From CAYNDB01 sp964395915 (GTDB taxonomy: Bacteria; Nitrospinota_A; UBA7883; JAJRTC01), in assembly GCA_964395915.1 (NCBI GenBank), contig CAYNDB010000009.1, positions 1 through 35,168 on the forward strand: a stretch of DNA of 35,168 nucleotides, given 5' to 3'. Numbering within the stretch: position 1 is the first letter of the stretch; each line of letters opens with the position of its first letter. A program made the position numbers and the translations under genes. Below, piece by piece: positions 1 to 7,330 of the stretch. The notes under the pieces were generated by a model. It worked only from the letters and a program-made list of their open reading frames with translations. It was not told where the DNA came from and searched no databases.

Positions 1-1
1 C

Positions 2-715
2 CTGAAGCGTAAAGTTCAATGTATGTCCTTTATTTTCATTTCGGAAAAAGAGCTGCCCGCCTCTGTTCTAACGCTTCTTTTCAACGAGGGCGCATACGGC
101 ATTCTGAACGAACCGGTTTCGATGGAATCAGCGAAAAGGCTTATCTCTCAGGCTGTAAAAAAATCGGCATGGGAGAGGGACGAAATTATCCGGCGTGAAA
201 ACCTTGCAAAATCTAATGAAATCCTTCAAAACAAGATCGAAAGCCTTGAGTATGAGCTTTCCATATCAGTCAAGTTCGGCGAGAAACTTGAACGCCTTGT
301 TTATTCGTTGATAAAGGATAATGAAGTGAAACCTGAGTCGATAAAAATTCTTATTGTTTCAGATTCACAATATCAGCGCAACGTTTTGACAGGGCAGTTT
401 TCCGATATTGGCTTTCAGGTGGAGTCTACCGGAAGCGCTGAAGACGCAATGCCGGAAATTAAGAAAATAAAGCCGAAGATTGTATTGTCAGACCTGGAGC
501 TTCCTAAAATGTCAGGGGTAGACCTCGCCCGTGAAGTAAAGGGAACAAAAGGTTATCCACCACTACATTTCGTAATAGTAACCTCCAGCGAAGATAAGCT
601 TGATTACATTCTATCGCCTGAAACGATGGTGGATGATTGCGTTATCAAGCCTGGCAAATCGGAGCAATATTACGGCCTGGTCGCCAAAGTGGCGCTCGGC
701 CTTCTTACGGTTTGA
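2..715 (+). CDS. Two-receiver response regulator, 5' end missing
   Basis: The reading frame is open to the window edge, so the N-terminus is probably cut off; the first Met codon is at 23. Numbered from that Met, residues 1-45 look like the last half of a receiver domain (strand FIFIS, then GILNEPV where a receiver normally has a Lys-Pro). The usual Lys is absent, so this first receiver may be degenerate. Residues 48-100 form a charged helical linker, probably coiled coil. Residues 107-230 are a second receiver with phospho-acceptor Asp157 (SDLELPKMSG), Thr187 and Lys209-Pro210. The usual acidic pair is reduced to Ser-Asp (Asp114). No DNA-binding or enzymatic output domain follows, so it probably acts by protein contact. 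It converges with the next gene. Confidence 0.8.
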   Translation: MKRKVQCMSFIFISEKELPASVLTLLFNEGAYGILNEPVSMESAKRLISQAVKKSAWERDEIIRRENLAKSNEILQNKIESLEYELSISVKFGEKLERLVYSLIKDNEVKPESIKILIVSDSQYQRNVLTGQFSDIGFQVESTGSAEDAMPEIKKIKPKIVLSDLELPKMSGVDLAREVKGTKGYPPLHFVIVTSSEDKLDYILSPETMVDDCVIKPGKSEQYYGLVAKVALGLLTV

Positions 716-745
716 GACCTGTTATAACTCTCCGGTTTTAAAGGC

Positions 746-2380
746 CTAGATCGGGCAAACAATCTCCCCCAGTTTTTCCGTCAGCTTCAGATTTTCATCG
801 TAATCGACCGGACAATCCACAATGACCACAGTGTTGTCATTTATGGCGCGTTGCAACGTGGGCGCAAGGGCGGCGGTCTCTTCAACGCGGTAACCTTTTG
901 CGCCAAAGCTTTCCGCAAGCTTTACGAAATCAGGATTTGTGAAGCTTATGTTGCTTTCACGCCCAAACTTATTCATCTGTTTCCATTTTATAAGGCCATA
1001 CTTACTGTCGCTCCAGATCAAGATGACAATGGGAACTTTGATTCTAACGGCGGTTTCGATCTCCTGCACATTCATAAGGAACCCTGCGTCGCCTGTTACC
1101 GCAACAACATTTTTTTCAGGATGCGCAAGCTTCGCCGCTATGGCGCCCGGCAAGGCTATGCCCATTGAAGCGAAACCGTTCGAGATAATGCAGGTGTTGG
1201 GACGTTCGGCCTGATACATTCGGGCCATCCACATTTTATGCGCCCCGACATCGCAGATGACTATATCCTCAGGGTTAAGAGTCTGCCGCAGGTCCCAGAT
1301 AATCTTCTGCGGTTTCACCGGATATGAGCAATCTTCGGCATGGGCGCTCATTTCATCCACCAGCGTTTCACGTATAGCGCCGGAAAAACTTTTGTTTCGC
1401 CGCTTTGATTTCGCGACGATCCCATTTAATGCGGATCCGATATCGCCGACAACCCCGATCTCGACTATATAATGCTCGTCCACTTCAGCCGGAGAGGTGT
1501 CTATATGGATTATTTTTTGGTCATTCTCCTTGTTCCATAGATATGGATGATATTCCACGATGTCATAACCGACGCATATGATCACATCGGCCCTGTCGAA
1601 ACCGCAAGATATATAGTCACGTGACTGAAGGCCCACCGCGCCGAGACAAAGCTCATGGGAAAAGGGTATAACCCCCTTGGCCATGAAAGTTGTGGCCACC
1701 GGGATACTAAGCTTTTCCGCAAAATCGACGAGTTGATCGGAAGCTCCCGCGCGTATAATGCCATTTCCCGCCATAATTATGCAGTTTTCGGATTCAGAAA
1801 TAATTTTCGCGGCCCTCTCGATTTTTTCTTTTGGCGGAACGGGAGGAGCGGGGCTTTGAACTTTCAATGGTCGTTTATTCTCGATATTCATCTCCGCTAT
1901 GTTTTCGGGGAATGATATGAAACTGCAGCCTGGCTTTTCCGTCAGGGCCACTTTGAAAGCTTTGCGCACGACCTCATGGATGATTTCAGGCGCGCCAATC
2001 TGCGTGCTGTATTTGGATATCGGCTCGAACAGATTGACAAGGTCCAGCACCTGATGGCTCTCCTTGTGCAAGCGTGTGGTCGCCGCCTGGCCTGCAATAG
2101 CGACAACGGGCGCCCTGTCCATGTTTGCGTCGGCAACTCCGGTGATAAGGTTCGTGGCTCCGGGTCCAAGGGTGGCCAGGCAAACGCCGGCTTTTCCGGT
2201 CAGCCTCCCGTAGACGTCCGCCATGAAGGCGGCCCCCTGCTCATGGCGCGTGGTTATAAATCGTATGGAAGAATCCAGAAGGGCGTCCATAACATCCAGG
2301 TTTTCTTCACCGGGTATGCCAAAAATAAAATCAATCTTTTCATTTTCAAGGCAGCGAACAAACAACTCAGATGCTTTCAT
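746..2380 (-). CDS. Acetolactate synthase-like ThDP-dependent enzyme
   Basis: This 544-residue protein has the three-domain layout of the acetolactate synthase/pyruvate oxidase family. The N-terminal ThDP domain contains FGIPGEENLDVMDALLDSS and the cofactor-activating Glu in TTRHEQGAAFMA. A central domain follows, and the C-terminal ThDP domain starts at GDAGFLMN. In that motif the second metal-ligand site reads WSDSKYG, with Asp where anabolic IlvB enzymes have Asn. This, the LDSSIRFITTRHE and AESFGAKG stretches and the DYDEN tail resemble catabolic AlsS-type enzymes. The likely reaction is condensation of two pyruvates to acetolactate, but other ThDP carboligases or decarboxylases cannot be excluded. 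No ilvN-type regulatory subunit follows. The start is an ATG with an AGGA element upstream. Confidence 0.8.
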   Translation of the reverse strand: MKASELFVRCLENEKIDFIFGIPGEENLDVMDALLDSSIRFITTRHEQGAAFMADVYGRLTGKAGVCLATLGPGATNLITGVADANMDRAPVVAIAGQAATTRLHKESHQVLDLVNLFEPISKYSTQIGAPEIIHEVVRKAFKVALTEKPGCSFISFPENIAEMNIENKRPLKVQSPAPPVPPKEKIERAAKIISESENCIIMAGNGIIRAGASDQLVDFAEKLSIPVATTFMAKGVIPFSHELCLGAVGLQSRDYISCGFDRADVIICVGYDIVEYHPYLWNKENDQKIIHIDTSPAEVDEHYIVEIGVVGDIGSALNGIVAKSKRRNKSFSGAIRETLVDEMSAHAEDCSYPVKPQKIIWDLRQTLNPEDIVICDVGAHKMWMARMYQAERPNTCIISNGFASMGIALPGAIAAKLAHPEKNVVAVTGDAGFLMNVQEIETAVRIKVPIVILIWSDSKYGLIKWKQMNKFGRESNISFTNPDFVKLAESFGAKGYRVEETAALAPTLQRAINDNTVVIVDCPVDYDENLKLTEKLGEIVCPI

Positions 2381-2481
2381 GGACTAATTCCTGACAGGTT
2401 TTAATAACATTAATAATAAATATATAACACGTAATACCGAGCAATAAAGAGCAAAGAGTGGCTTTTAGGAATGTTTTCTGA

Positions 2482-2499
2482 CGATATCCGATAATATCG
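2482..2499. repeat. 18-bp inverted repeat between panB and the ThDP enzyme gene
   Basis: CGATAT and ATATCG form perfect 6-bp arms around a 6-bp spacer. It lies 17 bp beyond the panB stop and about 100 bp before the next start. No T-run follows on either strand, so it is more likely an operator or RNA-stability hairpin than an intrinsic terminator. The rest of 2381-2515 is AT-rich and holds no gene that I can see. Confidence 0.4.
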
Positions 2500-2515
2500 C
2501 CTGTTTAGCATTAAT

Positions 2516-3340
2516 TCAAATAGCTTTCAAGCGACGTGGCGTCTCGTAGCTATGCTCGGCGTCAGGAAACTGGCTCGTTCTGATTTCGTCGATATACTCC
2601 CTGGCGGCATTGCTTACGACTGATGAAACGTCCGCGTATTTTTTAACAAATTTAGGTGTAATATCTGAAGGCATTCCCAAAAGATCGTTTGTCACAAGTA
2701 TCTGCCCGTCGCAATAAGCCCCGGCTCCGATGCCGATTGTCGGTATTTTAAGTTTGTCGGTGATAGCAGCCGCAAGGTCTACAGGGATACATTCCAGCAC
2801 AACAGAAAAAGCTCCGGCGTCTTCCAGCATTCGCGCCTGCTCGATGATTTTCCCCGCCGCCTCAGTATGACGTCCCTGAATCTTGAACCCTCCCAGTTGG
2901 TGGATCGATTGTGGGGTAAGACCGATATGACCCATTACAGGTATCCCGGCGGACACAAGCCGCTCCACAGCGGCTACTACGCCTTCCGCGCCCTCGAGCT
3001 TCACAGCTTCCGCCCCTTCACTTATAAGCCTTCCGGCGTTCTCCATGGTTTTCTCGATACCGAGGTGATAAGAAAGGAAAGGCATGTCGGCCACAAGAAA
3101 AGCCCTTTTGATACCTTTTTTGACGGCTCTGGTGTGATACGCAGTATCGTCTATTGTCACCTTCAGCGTATTCTCCTCGCCGCGAAACGCCATGCCTAGC
3201 GAATCTCCAACCAGGATAATATCTATACCGGCTTCGTCCAGAAGGCGAGCGAAAGGGTAGTCGTATGCGGTAAGGGCGGTGATCTTCTCCCCTTTTTGTT
3301 TCATCTTGAGTAAACGGCTCAACGTCATTTTGAAAGCCAT
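2516..3340 (-). CDS. panB: 3-methyl-2-oxobutanoate hydroxymethyltransferase
   Basis: PanB transfers the hydroxymethyl group of methylenetetrahydrofolate to alpha-ketoisovalerate, the first committed step towards pantothenate and CoA; it is cytosolic. The 274-residue protein has the family length and motifs: LTAYDYP, ILVGDSLGM with metal ligand Asp46, DMPF with Asp85, KLEG with Lys114 and Glu116, and the catalytic Glu183 in LECIP. The ATG start at 3340 has a GGAGAGG ribosome-binding site. It follows folK and a deoxynucleoside kinase on the same strand, an arrangement common in several phyla and linking folate and pantothenate synthesis. No panC is present in the window. Confidence 0.96.
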   Translation of the reverse strand: MAFKMTLSRLLKMKQKGEKITALTAYDYPFARLLDEAGIDIILVGDSLGMAFRGEENTLKVTIDDTAYHTRAVKKGIKRAFLVADMPFLSYHLGIEKTMENAGRLISEGAEAVKLEGAEGVVAAVERLVSAGIPVMGHIGLTPQSIHQLGGFKIQGRHTEAAGKIIEQARMLEDAGAFSVVLECIPVDLAAAITDKLKIPTIGIGAGAYCDGQILVTNDLLGMPSDITPKFVKKYADVSSVVSNAAREYIDEIRTSQFPDAEHSYETPRRLKAI

Positions 3341-3612
3341 GATAAAACCTCTCCACTTTCAAGGCCGGAATCGCAAAGCAAAAAGAATAATGGGAGGGAG
3401 CGCAATGGATGACAATACGATATGCCAGCCTGCGACTTAAAGACGCAACCTGAAGCGCCTTTGAAGCTTAGCGTCCGTCCCGGTCCTTCCAACATCTGGA
3501 TCCAAGCGGTTTAAACTAATGTCCTATGTTCCGTAAAATCTATTTTCTGTCCCTGTCCGCTACAAGCGAATCCGGGCAATTTCTTTACTGGCCTGATTGT
3601 AAACTATAAAAT
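3341..3612 (-). other. Long panB leader with possible RNA structure
   Basis: This 272-bp stretch has no credible gene on either strand. Two 10-bp segments near its ends, at 3365-3374 and 3566-3575, are inverted complements with one mismatch. They could close a structured RNA of about 210 nt, read on the minus strand ahead of panB. I do not recognise a riboswitch class, and the pairing could be chance. Confidence 0.2.
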
Positions 3613-4260
3613 TTAAAAAAGCGAACTTAACGGATTGAAAAATTCCTGTCCTACGATATCACCTGTCACTTTTATAACCAGTTTTTCCAGGTCGTCCTCA
3701 TTGGCGACAAAATCGATTTCGTTGGTATTGATAATCAGCAGAGGCGTTTTCCGATAATTGAAAAAGAACTCGTTGAATGTCCTGTTTACCTGCCTGATAT
3801 AGTTTTCCGAAATGGAATTTTCGATATCACGTCCACGTCGCACAATACGCTTCATAAGAATTCGGTCGTCCGCCTGCAGGTATATAACCAGGTCCGGCTT
3901 CGGCACACGTTTCGAGAACAGATTGTAAATATCGAGATAAAGTTTATATTCATCCTCGCTAAGGTTGATCTGGGCGAATATAAGGTCGCGCTCCATCACA
4001 TAGTCGCAGATAGTCATACGCTTGAAGATGTCGACCTGCGCAAGCTCGCTTAACTGCTTGTAACGCGACACAAGGAAAAAAAGCTGGGTTTGGAACGCAA
4101 ACTGGTCACGGCTCTGATAAAACTTTCCAAGGAACGGGTTTTCATCTACTTTTTCATAGATCGGCTCCGCCTCGAATTTTTTGGCCAAAAGATTTGAAAG
4201 GCTGCTTTTCCCAACACCTATCGGACCTTCTATGGCTATATAACGGGCTTTACCGATCAT
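3613..4260 (-). CDS. Deoxynucleoside kinase (dGK/dAK/dCK family)
   Basis: The enzyme phosphorylates salvaged deoxynucleosides to 5'-monophosphates using ATP. The 215-residue protein shows a P-loop GPIGVGKSS (residues 12-20), an acidic EKVDENPF segment binding the nucleoside, the DYVMERDLIFA motif around residues 86-96 (the family's ERS/DRS site), and a LID arginine cluster RRGRDIE. Substrate choice among dA, dG and dC cannot be read from these motifs alone. The ATG overlaps the folK stop in an ATGA, indicating translational coupling. Closely related kinases occur next to folK and panB in many bacteria. Confidence 0.88.
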   Translation of the reverse strand: MIGKARYIAIEGPIGVGKSSLSNLLAKKFEAEPIYEKVDENPFLGKFYQSRDQFAFQTQLFFLVSRYKQLSELAQVDIFKRMTICDYVMERDLIFAQINLSEDEYKLYLDIYNLFSKRVPKPDLVIYLQADDRILMKRIVRRGRDIENSISENYIRQVNRTFNEFFFNYRKTPLLIINTNEIDFVANEDDLEKLVIKVTGDIVGQEFFNPLSSLF

Positions 4261-4748
4261 ACTCTAACCTTTCTTATTTCCTGTCCTTTTTCAGGAATGA
4301 CGGCGAGCAACTGCGATATCGTTTTTCCATGAACAGGGCTCATAAGCTTAGGGTCGATATCGACAAGCGGCTGAAGGACGAATCGACGTGATGCGGCGCG
4401 CGGATGCGGAATGGAAAGCTTCTCTGTCTCCATAGTCATGTCACCGTAAAAGATTATATCGATGTCGATCACCCTCGGCCCCCACCGTTCGCCGTCTTGC
4501 CTGCCCATAGACCGCTCTATATCCTTCAACCTGCAAAGAAGCTTTTCCGGCGGGATATCCGTTTTTATGGAAACAGCGGTGTTCATGAACCATTTTTGAT
4601 CTTTTTCCCCCTGCGGCTCCGTTTCGTATATAAATCCTTGAGCGATGATATCAATTCCATCCTCCAAAGCTATGCGCTCGACCGCCTTTACAAGGTTATC
4701 GACACAGTCGCCTACATTAGAGCCTATCGATAAATATGCCATCGGCAC
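4257..4748 (-). CDS. folK: 6-hydroxymethyl-7,8-dihydropterin pyrophosphokinase
   Basis: FolK transfers pyrophosphate from ATP to hydroxymethyl-dihydropterin in folate synthesis. The 163-residue protein has the family length. It has YLSIGSNVGD at the start, the pterin-pocket segment YETEPQG, and the signature RWGPRVIDIDIIFYGD at residues 88-103, with the Mg ligands Asp95 and Asp97; IPHPRA follows. A GTG start at 4748 is preferred over the ATG two codons later because an AAGGAGG sits 10 nt upstream of the GTG. The gene lies 38 nt after the aminotransferase stop and overlaps the kinase start by four bases. Confidence 0.93.
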   Translation of the reverse strand: MPMAYLSIGSNVGDCVDNLVKAVERIALEDGIDIIAQGFIYETEPQGEKDQKWFMNTAVSIKTDIPPEKLLCRLKDIERSMGRQDGERWGPRVIDIDIIFYGDMTMETEKLSIPHPRAASRRFVLQPLVDIDPKLMSPVHGKTISQLLAVIPEKGQEIRKVRV

Positions 4749-4786
4749 AGGTCAAACGCCTCCTTTTCGGCAAAAAAGAGCGGGAA

Positions 4787-6028
4787 TCAGAAAATAAGCT
4801 TAAGCCCGGCAAGACGGTTCTTTATTTCATCGATCGCCCTTTTTTCATCAGCCTCACCTGAAGCTGCAAAAGTAACTGAAAATCGTATGTACGCGCCAGA
4901 GTCATCCCAAGGCACCGTCGATATAAGTTTTTCCTTTATCAGCCATTGCGAAAGCTCCTCGGCGCTGGCAAAAGTCGGCCCTCCCTCTATTCCTTTCGGG
5001 GCGGGAACATACAGGTAGAACGTGCCAGCCGGCATGGAGGCTTTAAATCCACAGTCTGTCAAGGCGTCCACCAGCATTTTCAACCGTCTCTCATATTTTG
5101 CGCCAATCTCCTCGGTGATCTCCGGATTTTCCAGCGCTGTAATACCAGCTTTCTGTATCGCTATGAACTGACCGGAATCGCAATTATCCTTTACCGAAGC
5201 GAAAGCGTTGACCACGAGGCTGTTACCCGCCACAAAAGCCAAACGCCAGCCTGTCATATTGTACGCCTTGGAAAGGGAATGTATCTCTATGCCAACATCT
5301 TTCGCGCCATCCACGCTTAAAAAGCTGTAAGGCTTTGCGCCATACGTCAGCGCCGCATACGCCGCGTCCTGGATCACGACTACCTGGTTATCACTGGCGA
5401 ATCGCACTACCTTGTCATAAAACTGAGGTGTAGCCTGCGCTCCGGTCGGGTTGTTGGGGTAATTGATATAGAGAAGCTTTATCTTTTCTTTATGTTCATC
5501 GGAAATAGAGCCGAGATCAGGCATAAACCCGTTTTCAGCCGTAATCGGCAGGTTCAGCGCCTCGCCGCCAAGGTATTTCGTATGTGTCGCCATTACAGGA
5601 TAGCCTGGAACCGTTTGCGCGGTGATATCTCCCGGATTTATAAAAGCCAGTGGAAGCATGGCAAGGGCCGTTTTGGAGCCTATCGCATGGTTTATTTCCG
5701 ACACCGGGTCGATCCCATCAACTCCGAAAACATTCTTCAGATATCTTGCCGCCGCTTCCTTGAACTCCGGAATACCATTGTCCGCATATCCTCTGTTTTC
5801 AGGCTTCAGCGCTTCTTCCTGTAACGTTTTAACCACCTGGGCAAAAGCCATTTCATCAGGCTCCCCCACCCCCATATCGATAAGCTCAACGCCAGGATTT
5901 TCCGCCATTGAAGCTCTTTTAGCGCGTTTGATTTTTTCAAACTTGTATATCGTTGTGTCTTTCCCAAACGCGGAACCGCCTATACGCTCTGCGAACACGT
6001 CCTGAATATAGCTTTCCCCAACAGTCAT
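4787..6028 (-). CDS. dapL: LL-diaminopimelate aminotransferase-like PLP enzyme
   Basis: This class I/II fold-type I aminotransferase most resembles DapL, which makes LL-diaminopimelate directly from tetrahydrodipicolinate for lysine and peptidoglycan. Counting from the ATG at 6028 (413 residues), it has GVGEPDE near 54-60, PGYPVMATHTKYLGG, YPNNPTG at 190-196, the cofactor-contacting Asp211, the Schiff-base Lys254 in SLSKAYNMTGWR, and FSVTF near the end. The frame could extend ten codons to a TTG, but GAGGAAA lies 8 nt before the ATG, so 6028 is chosen. Closely related aminotransferases with other substrates cannot be ruled out. It is the first gene of the dapL-folK-kinase run. Confidence 0.85.
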   Translation of the reverse strand: MTVGESYIQDVFAERIGGSAFGKDTTIYKFEKIKRAKRASMAENPGVELIDMGVGEPDEMAFAQVVKTLQEEALKPENRGYADNGIPEFKEAAARYLKNVFGVDGIDPVSEINHAIGSKTALAMLPLAFINPGDITAQTVPGYPVMATHTKYLGGEALNLPITAENGFMPDLGSISDEHKEKIKLLYINYPNNPTGAQATPQFYDKVVRFASDNQVVVIQDAAYAALTYGAKPYSFLSVDGAKDVGIEIHSLSKAYNMTGWRLAFVAGNSLVVNAFASVKDNCDSGQFIAIQKAGITALENPEITEEIGAKYERRLKMLVDALTDCGFKASMPAGTFYLYVPAPKGIEGGPTFASAEELSQWLIKEKLISTVPWDDSGAYIRFSVTFAASGEADEKRAIDEIKNRLAGLKLIF

Positions 6029-6348
6029 ATCTATTTCCTCAAATCTTAAGCGCCGCAACTAAAACGCTTTAATTATGAATAAAAGATTCTATCCGCTTTA
6101 ACCCGCCTCGAAGCGGGATCAGGTGATTTTAGGGCATGAAAGGGCGCCGGTCAAATAATTCTCCATACCCCGATTTGTGTAAAAATATGTAGCGACACCT
6201 CATTCAGAAAATTGGAAACAACTTAAATCAAACCTGTGGATAAAAGGAGACTACCAGAGCCATAATAACCGATGGAATCCCGTTTATCATTATTCGTATA
6301 TGGTCTATAATATAAGGAATTATAATTATAGGAGTAATAGGGGTCGTC
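6029..6348. other. Divergent intergenic region, no gene
   Basis: The 320-bp spacer between the divergent dapL-like and binding-protein genes contains no credible ORF. It has a small hairpin at 6102-6117 (CCCGC, 6-nt loop, GCGGG) inside the dapL leader and a plus-strand promoter at 6283-6311. The right end is strongly AT-rich. Confidence 0.6.
6283..6311 (+). promoter_or_regulatory. Sigma-70-type promoter for the binding-protein/cyclase pair
   Basis: A TTTATC element at 6283-6288 is separated by exactly 17 bp from a perfect TATAAT at 6306-6311. The start codon of the binding protein is about 38 nt further on, with AGGGG five bases before it. The -35 matches the consensus poorly, so activation by a regulator is possible. 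Confidence 0.5.
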
Positions 6349-7266
6349 ATGTGCAAAAACTATAGTAAACAATTGTTTATGCTATCGCTGGCGTTTTTCT
6401 TTTCTTTTGGCGCCATCTCAAGCTTTTCTGAACCTCAAATGGTAGCATCTGTGGAAGGTCAACAAATCCCTGAAAATTTTATCAGCGGCTCTGGCTCTCA
6501 TTTTACATGGATTTTATTTAATGAGTTGCAGGCTGACCTGGAAAAACATATTGGTCGCCCGATAAAACTGCATGGGAAGGATTCCATGTATGGCGTAGGG
6601 TGCAAGGCTGGCATTAAAATAGCCAAAAAGAACTCTATCGAAATGGAGACTTTCGGGTTTTCGTGTTGCCCGTTATCGGATGAGGAAGTGGCAAAAAATG
6701 GCCTCGATACTCACCCTATCGCATGGGAGCCAATCTATATTATTATTAACAGCTCAAACCCGATAAAAAACCTTTCAGTTGAGCAGGTGCGTGGGGTTTT
6801 CAGCGGGGAAATAAAAAACTGGAAAGAAGTTGGCGGGCCAGACAAAAACATCGTTGTGGTAACGAGAAACCACTGCGGGAAAAGGCCTGGACATTGGAAA
6901 AAAATATTGCCGAACAAGAAAGCTTTCAGGGAAGACAGGATGAAAGTCAAAGGCGCCGAGCCGATGGTTCGCACAGTCTCTGACTTCAGCAATTCAATAG
7001 GACATGTCGGGTCCGGCTGGCAGGCCAAACCTACCGACAAAATCAAAGTGATAAAGGTTGGCGGAATCAACCCTACGCCGGAAAATCTTGCCGCCAAAAA
7101 ATATCCTTTCTATCGCTTGCTCTCTGTGATAACTCATGGCAAGCTGTCCCCTTCGATTCAAGGTATTTTGGACTTTATGCAAAACAGCAACGAGTTCGAG
7201 CGTGTGGCAAAAAAGTATAATATGTTGAAAATTCAAAATGGAGAGCTGACTTTAAAAGTGGATTAA
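6349..7266 (+). CDS. PstS-like periplasmic substrate-binding protein, Cys/His-rich
   Basis: The 305-residue protein starts with a hydrophobic signal sequence (about residues 8-27) and has the fold signature of phosphate-type binding proteins: an early SGSGS, FGFSCCPLSDEEV, and LSVEQVRGVFSGEIKNWKEVGG. Positions that in PstS are small or hydroxyl residues near the ligand carry cysteines here (Cys85, Cys106, Cys107, Cys176). Cys176 lies in RNHCGKRPGHWKK with nearby His175 and His182. That makes ordinary phosphate binding doubtful and suggests metal, redox or another ligand (inference). No ABC permease genes are nearby. Instead a membrane diguanylate cyclase follows 64 bp downstream, so a sensory role is likely. 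Confidence 0.75.
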   Translation: MCKNYSKQLFMLSLAFFFSFGAISSFSEPQMVASVEGQQIPENFISGSGSHFTWILFNELQADLEKHIGRPIKLHGKDSMYGVGCKAGIKIAKKNSIEMETFGFSCCPLSDEEVAKNGLDTHPIAWEPIYIIINSSNPIKNLSVEQVRGVFSGEIKNWKEVGGPDKNIVVVTRNHCGKRPGHWKKILPNKKAFREDRMKVKGAEPMVRTVSDFSNSIGHVGSGWQAKPTDKIKVIKVGGINPTPENLAAKKYPFYRLLSVITHGKLSPSIQGILDFMQNSNEFERVAKKYNMLKIQNGELTLKVD

Positions 7267-7330
7267 GTTGATGGGGGGCGCTTGTCTGCGCTCCGCCTCT
7301 CCGCCTTTGAGGGTGACAAACAACTAAACT

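Noticed and set aside
1976..2404. Long plus-strand frame opposite the ThDP enzyme gene
   Set aside because: It is antisense to a well-conserved coding region, with no ribosome-binding site and no recognisable domain. Similar antisense frames over pilQ, flgK and flgL were rejected for the same reason.
3341..3612. tRNA or 6S RNA in the panB leader
   Set aside because: No T-loop-like sequence or cloverleaf was found. The 6S-like long stem breaks down after about 10 bp, so only a low-confidence structured leader is noted.
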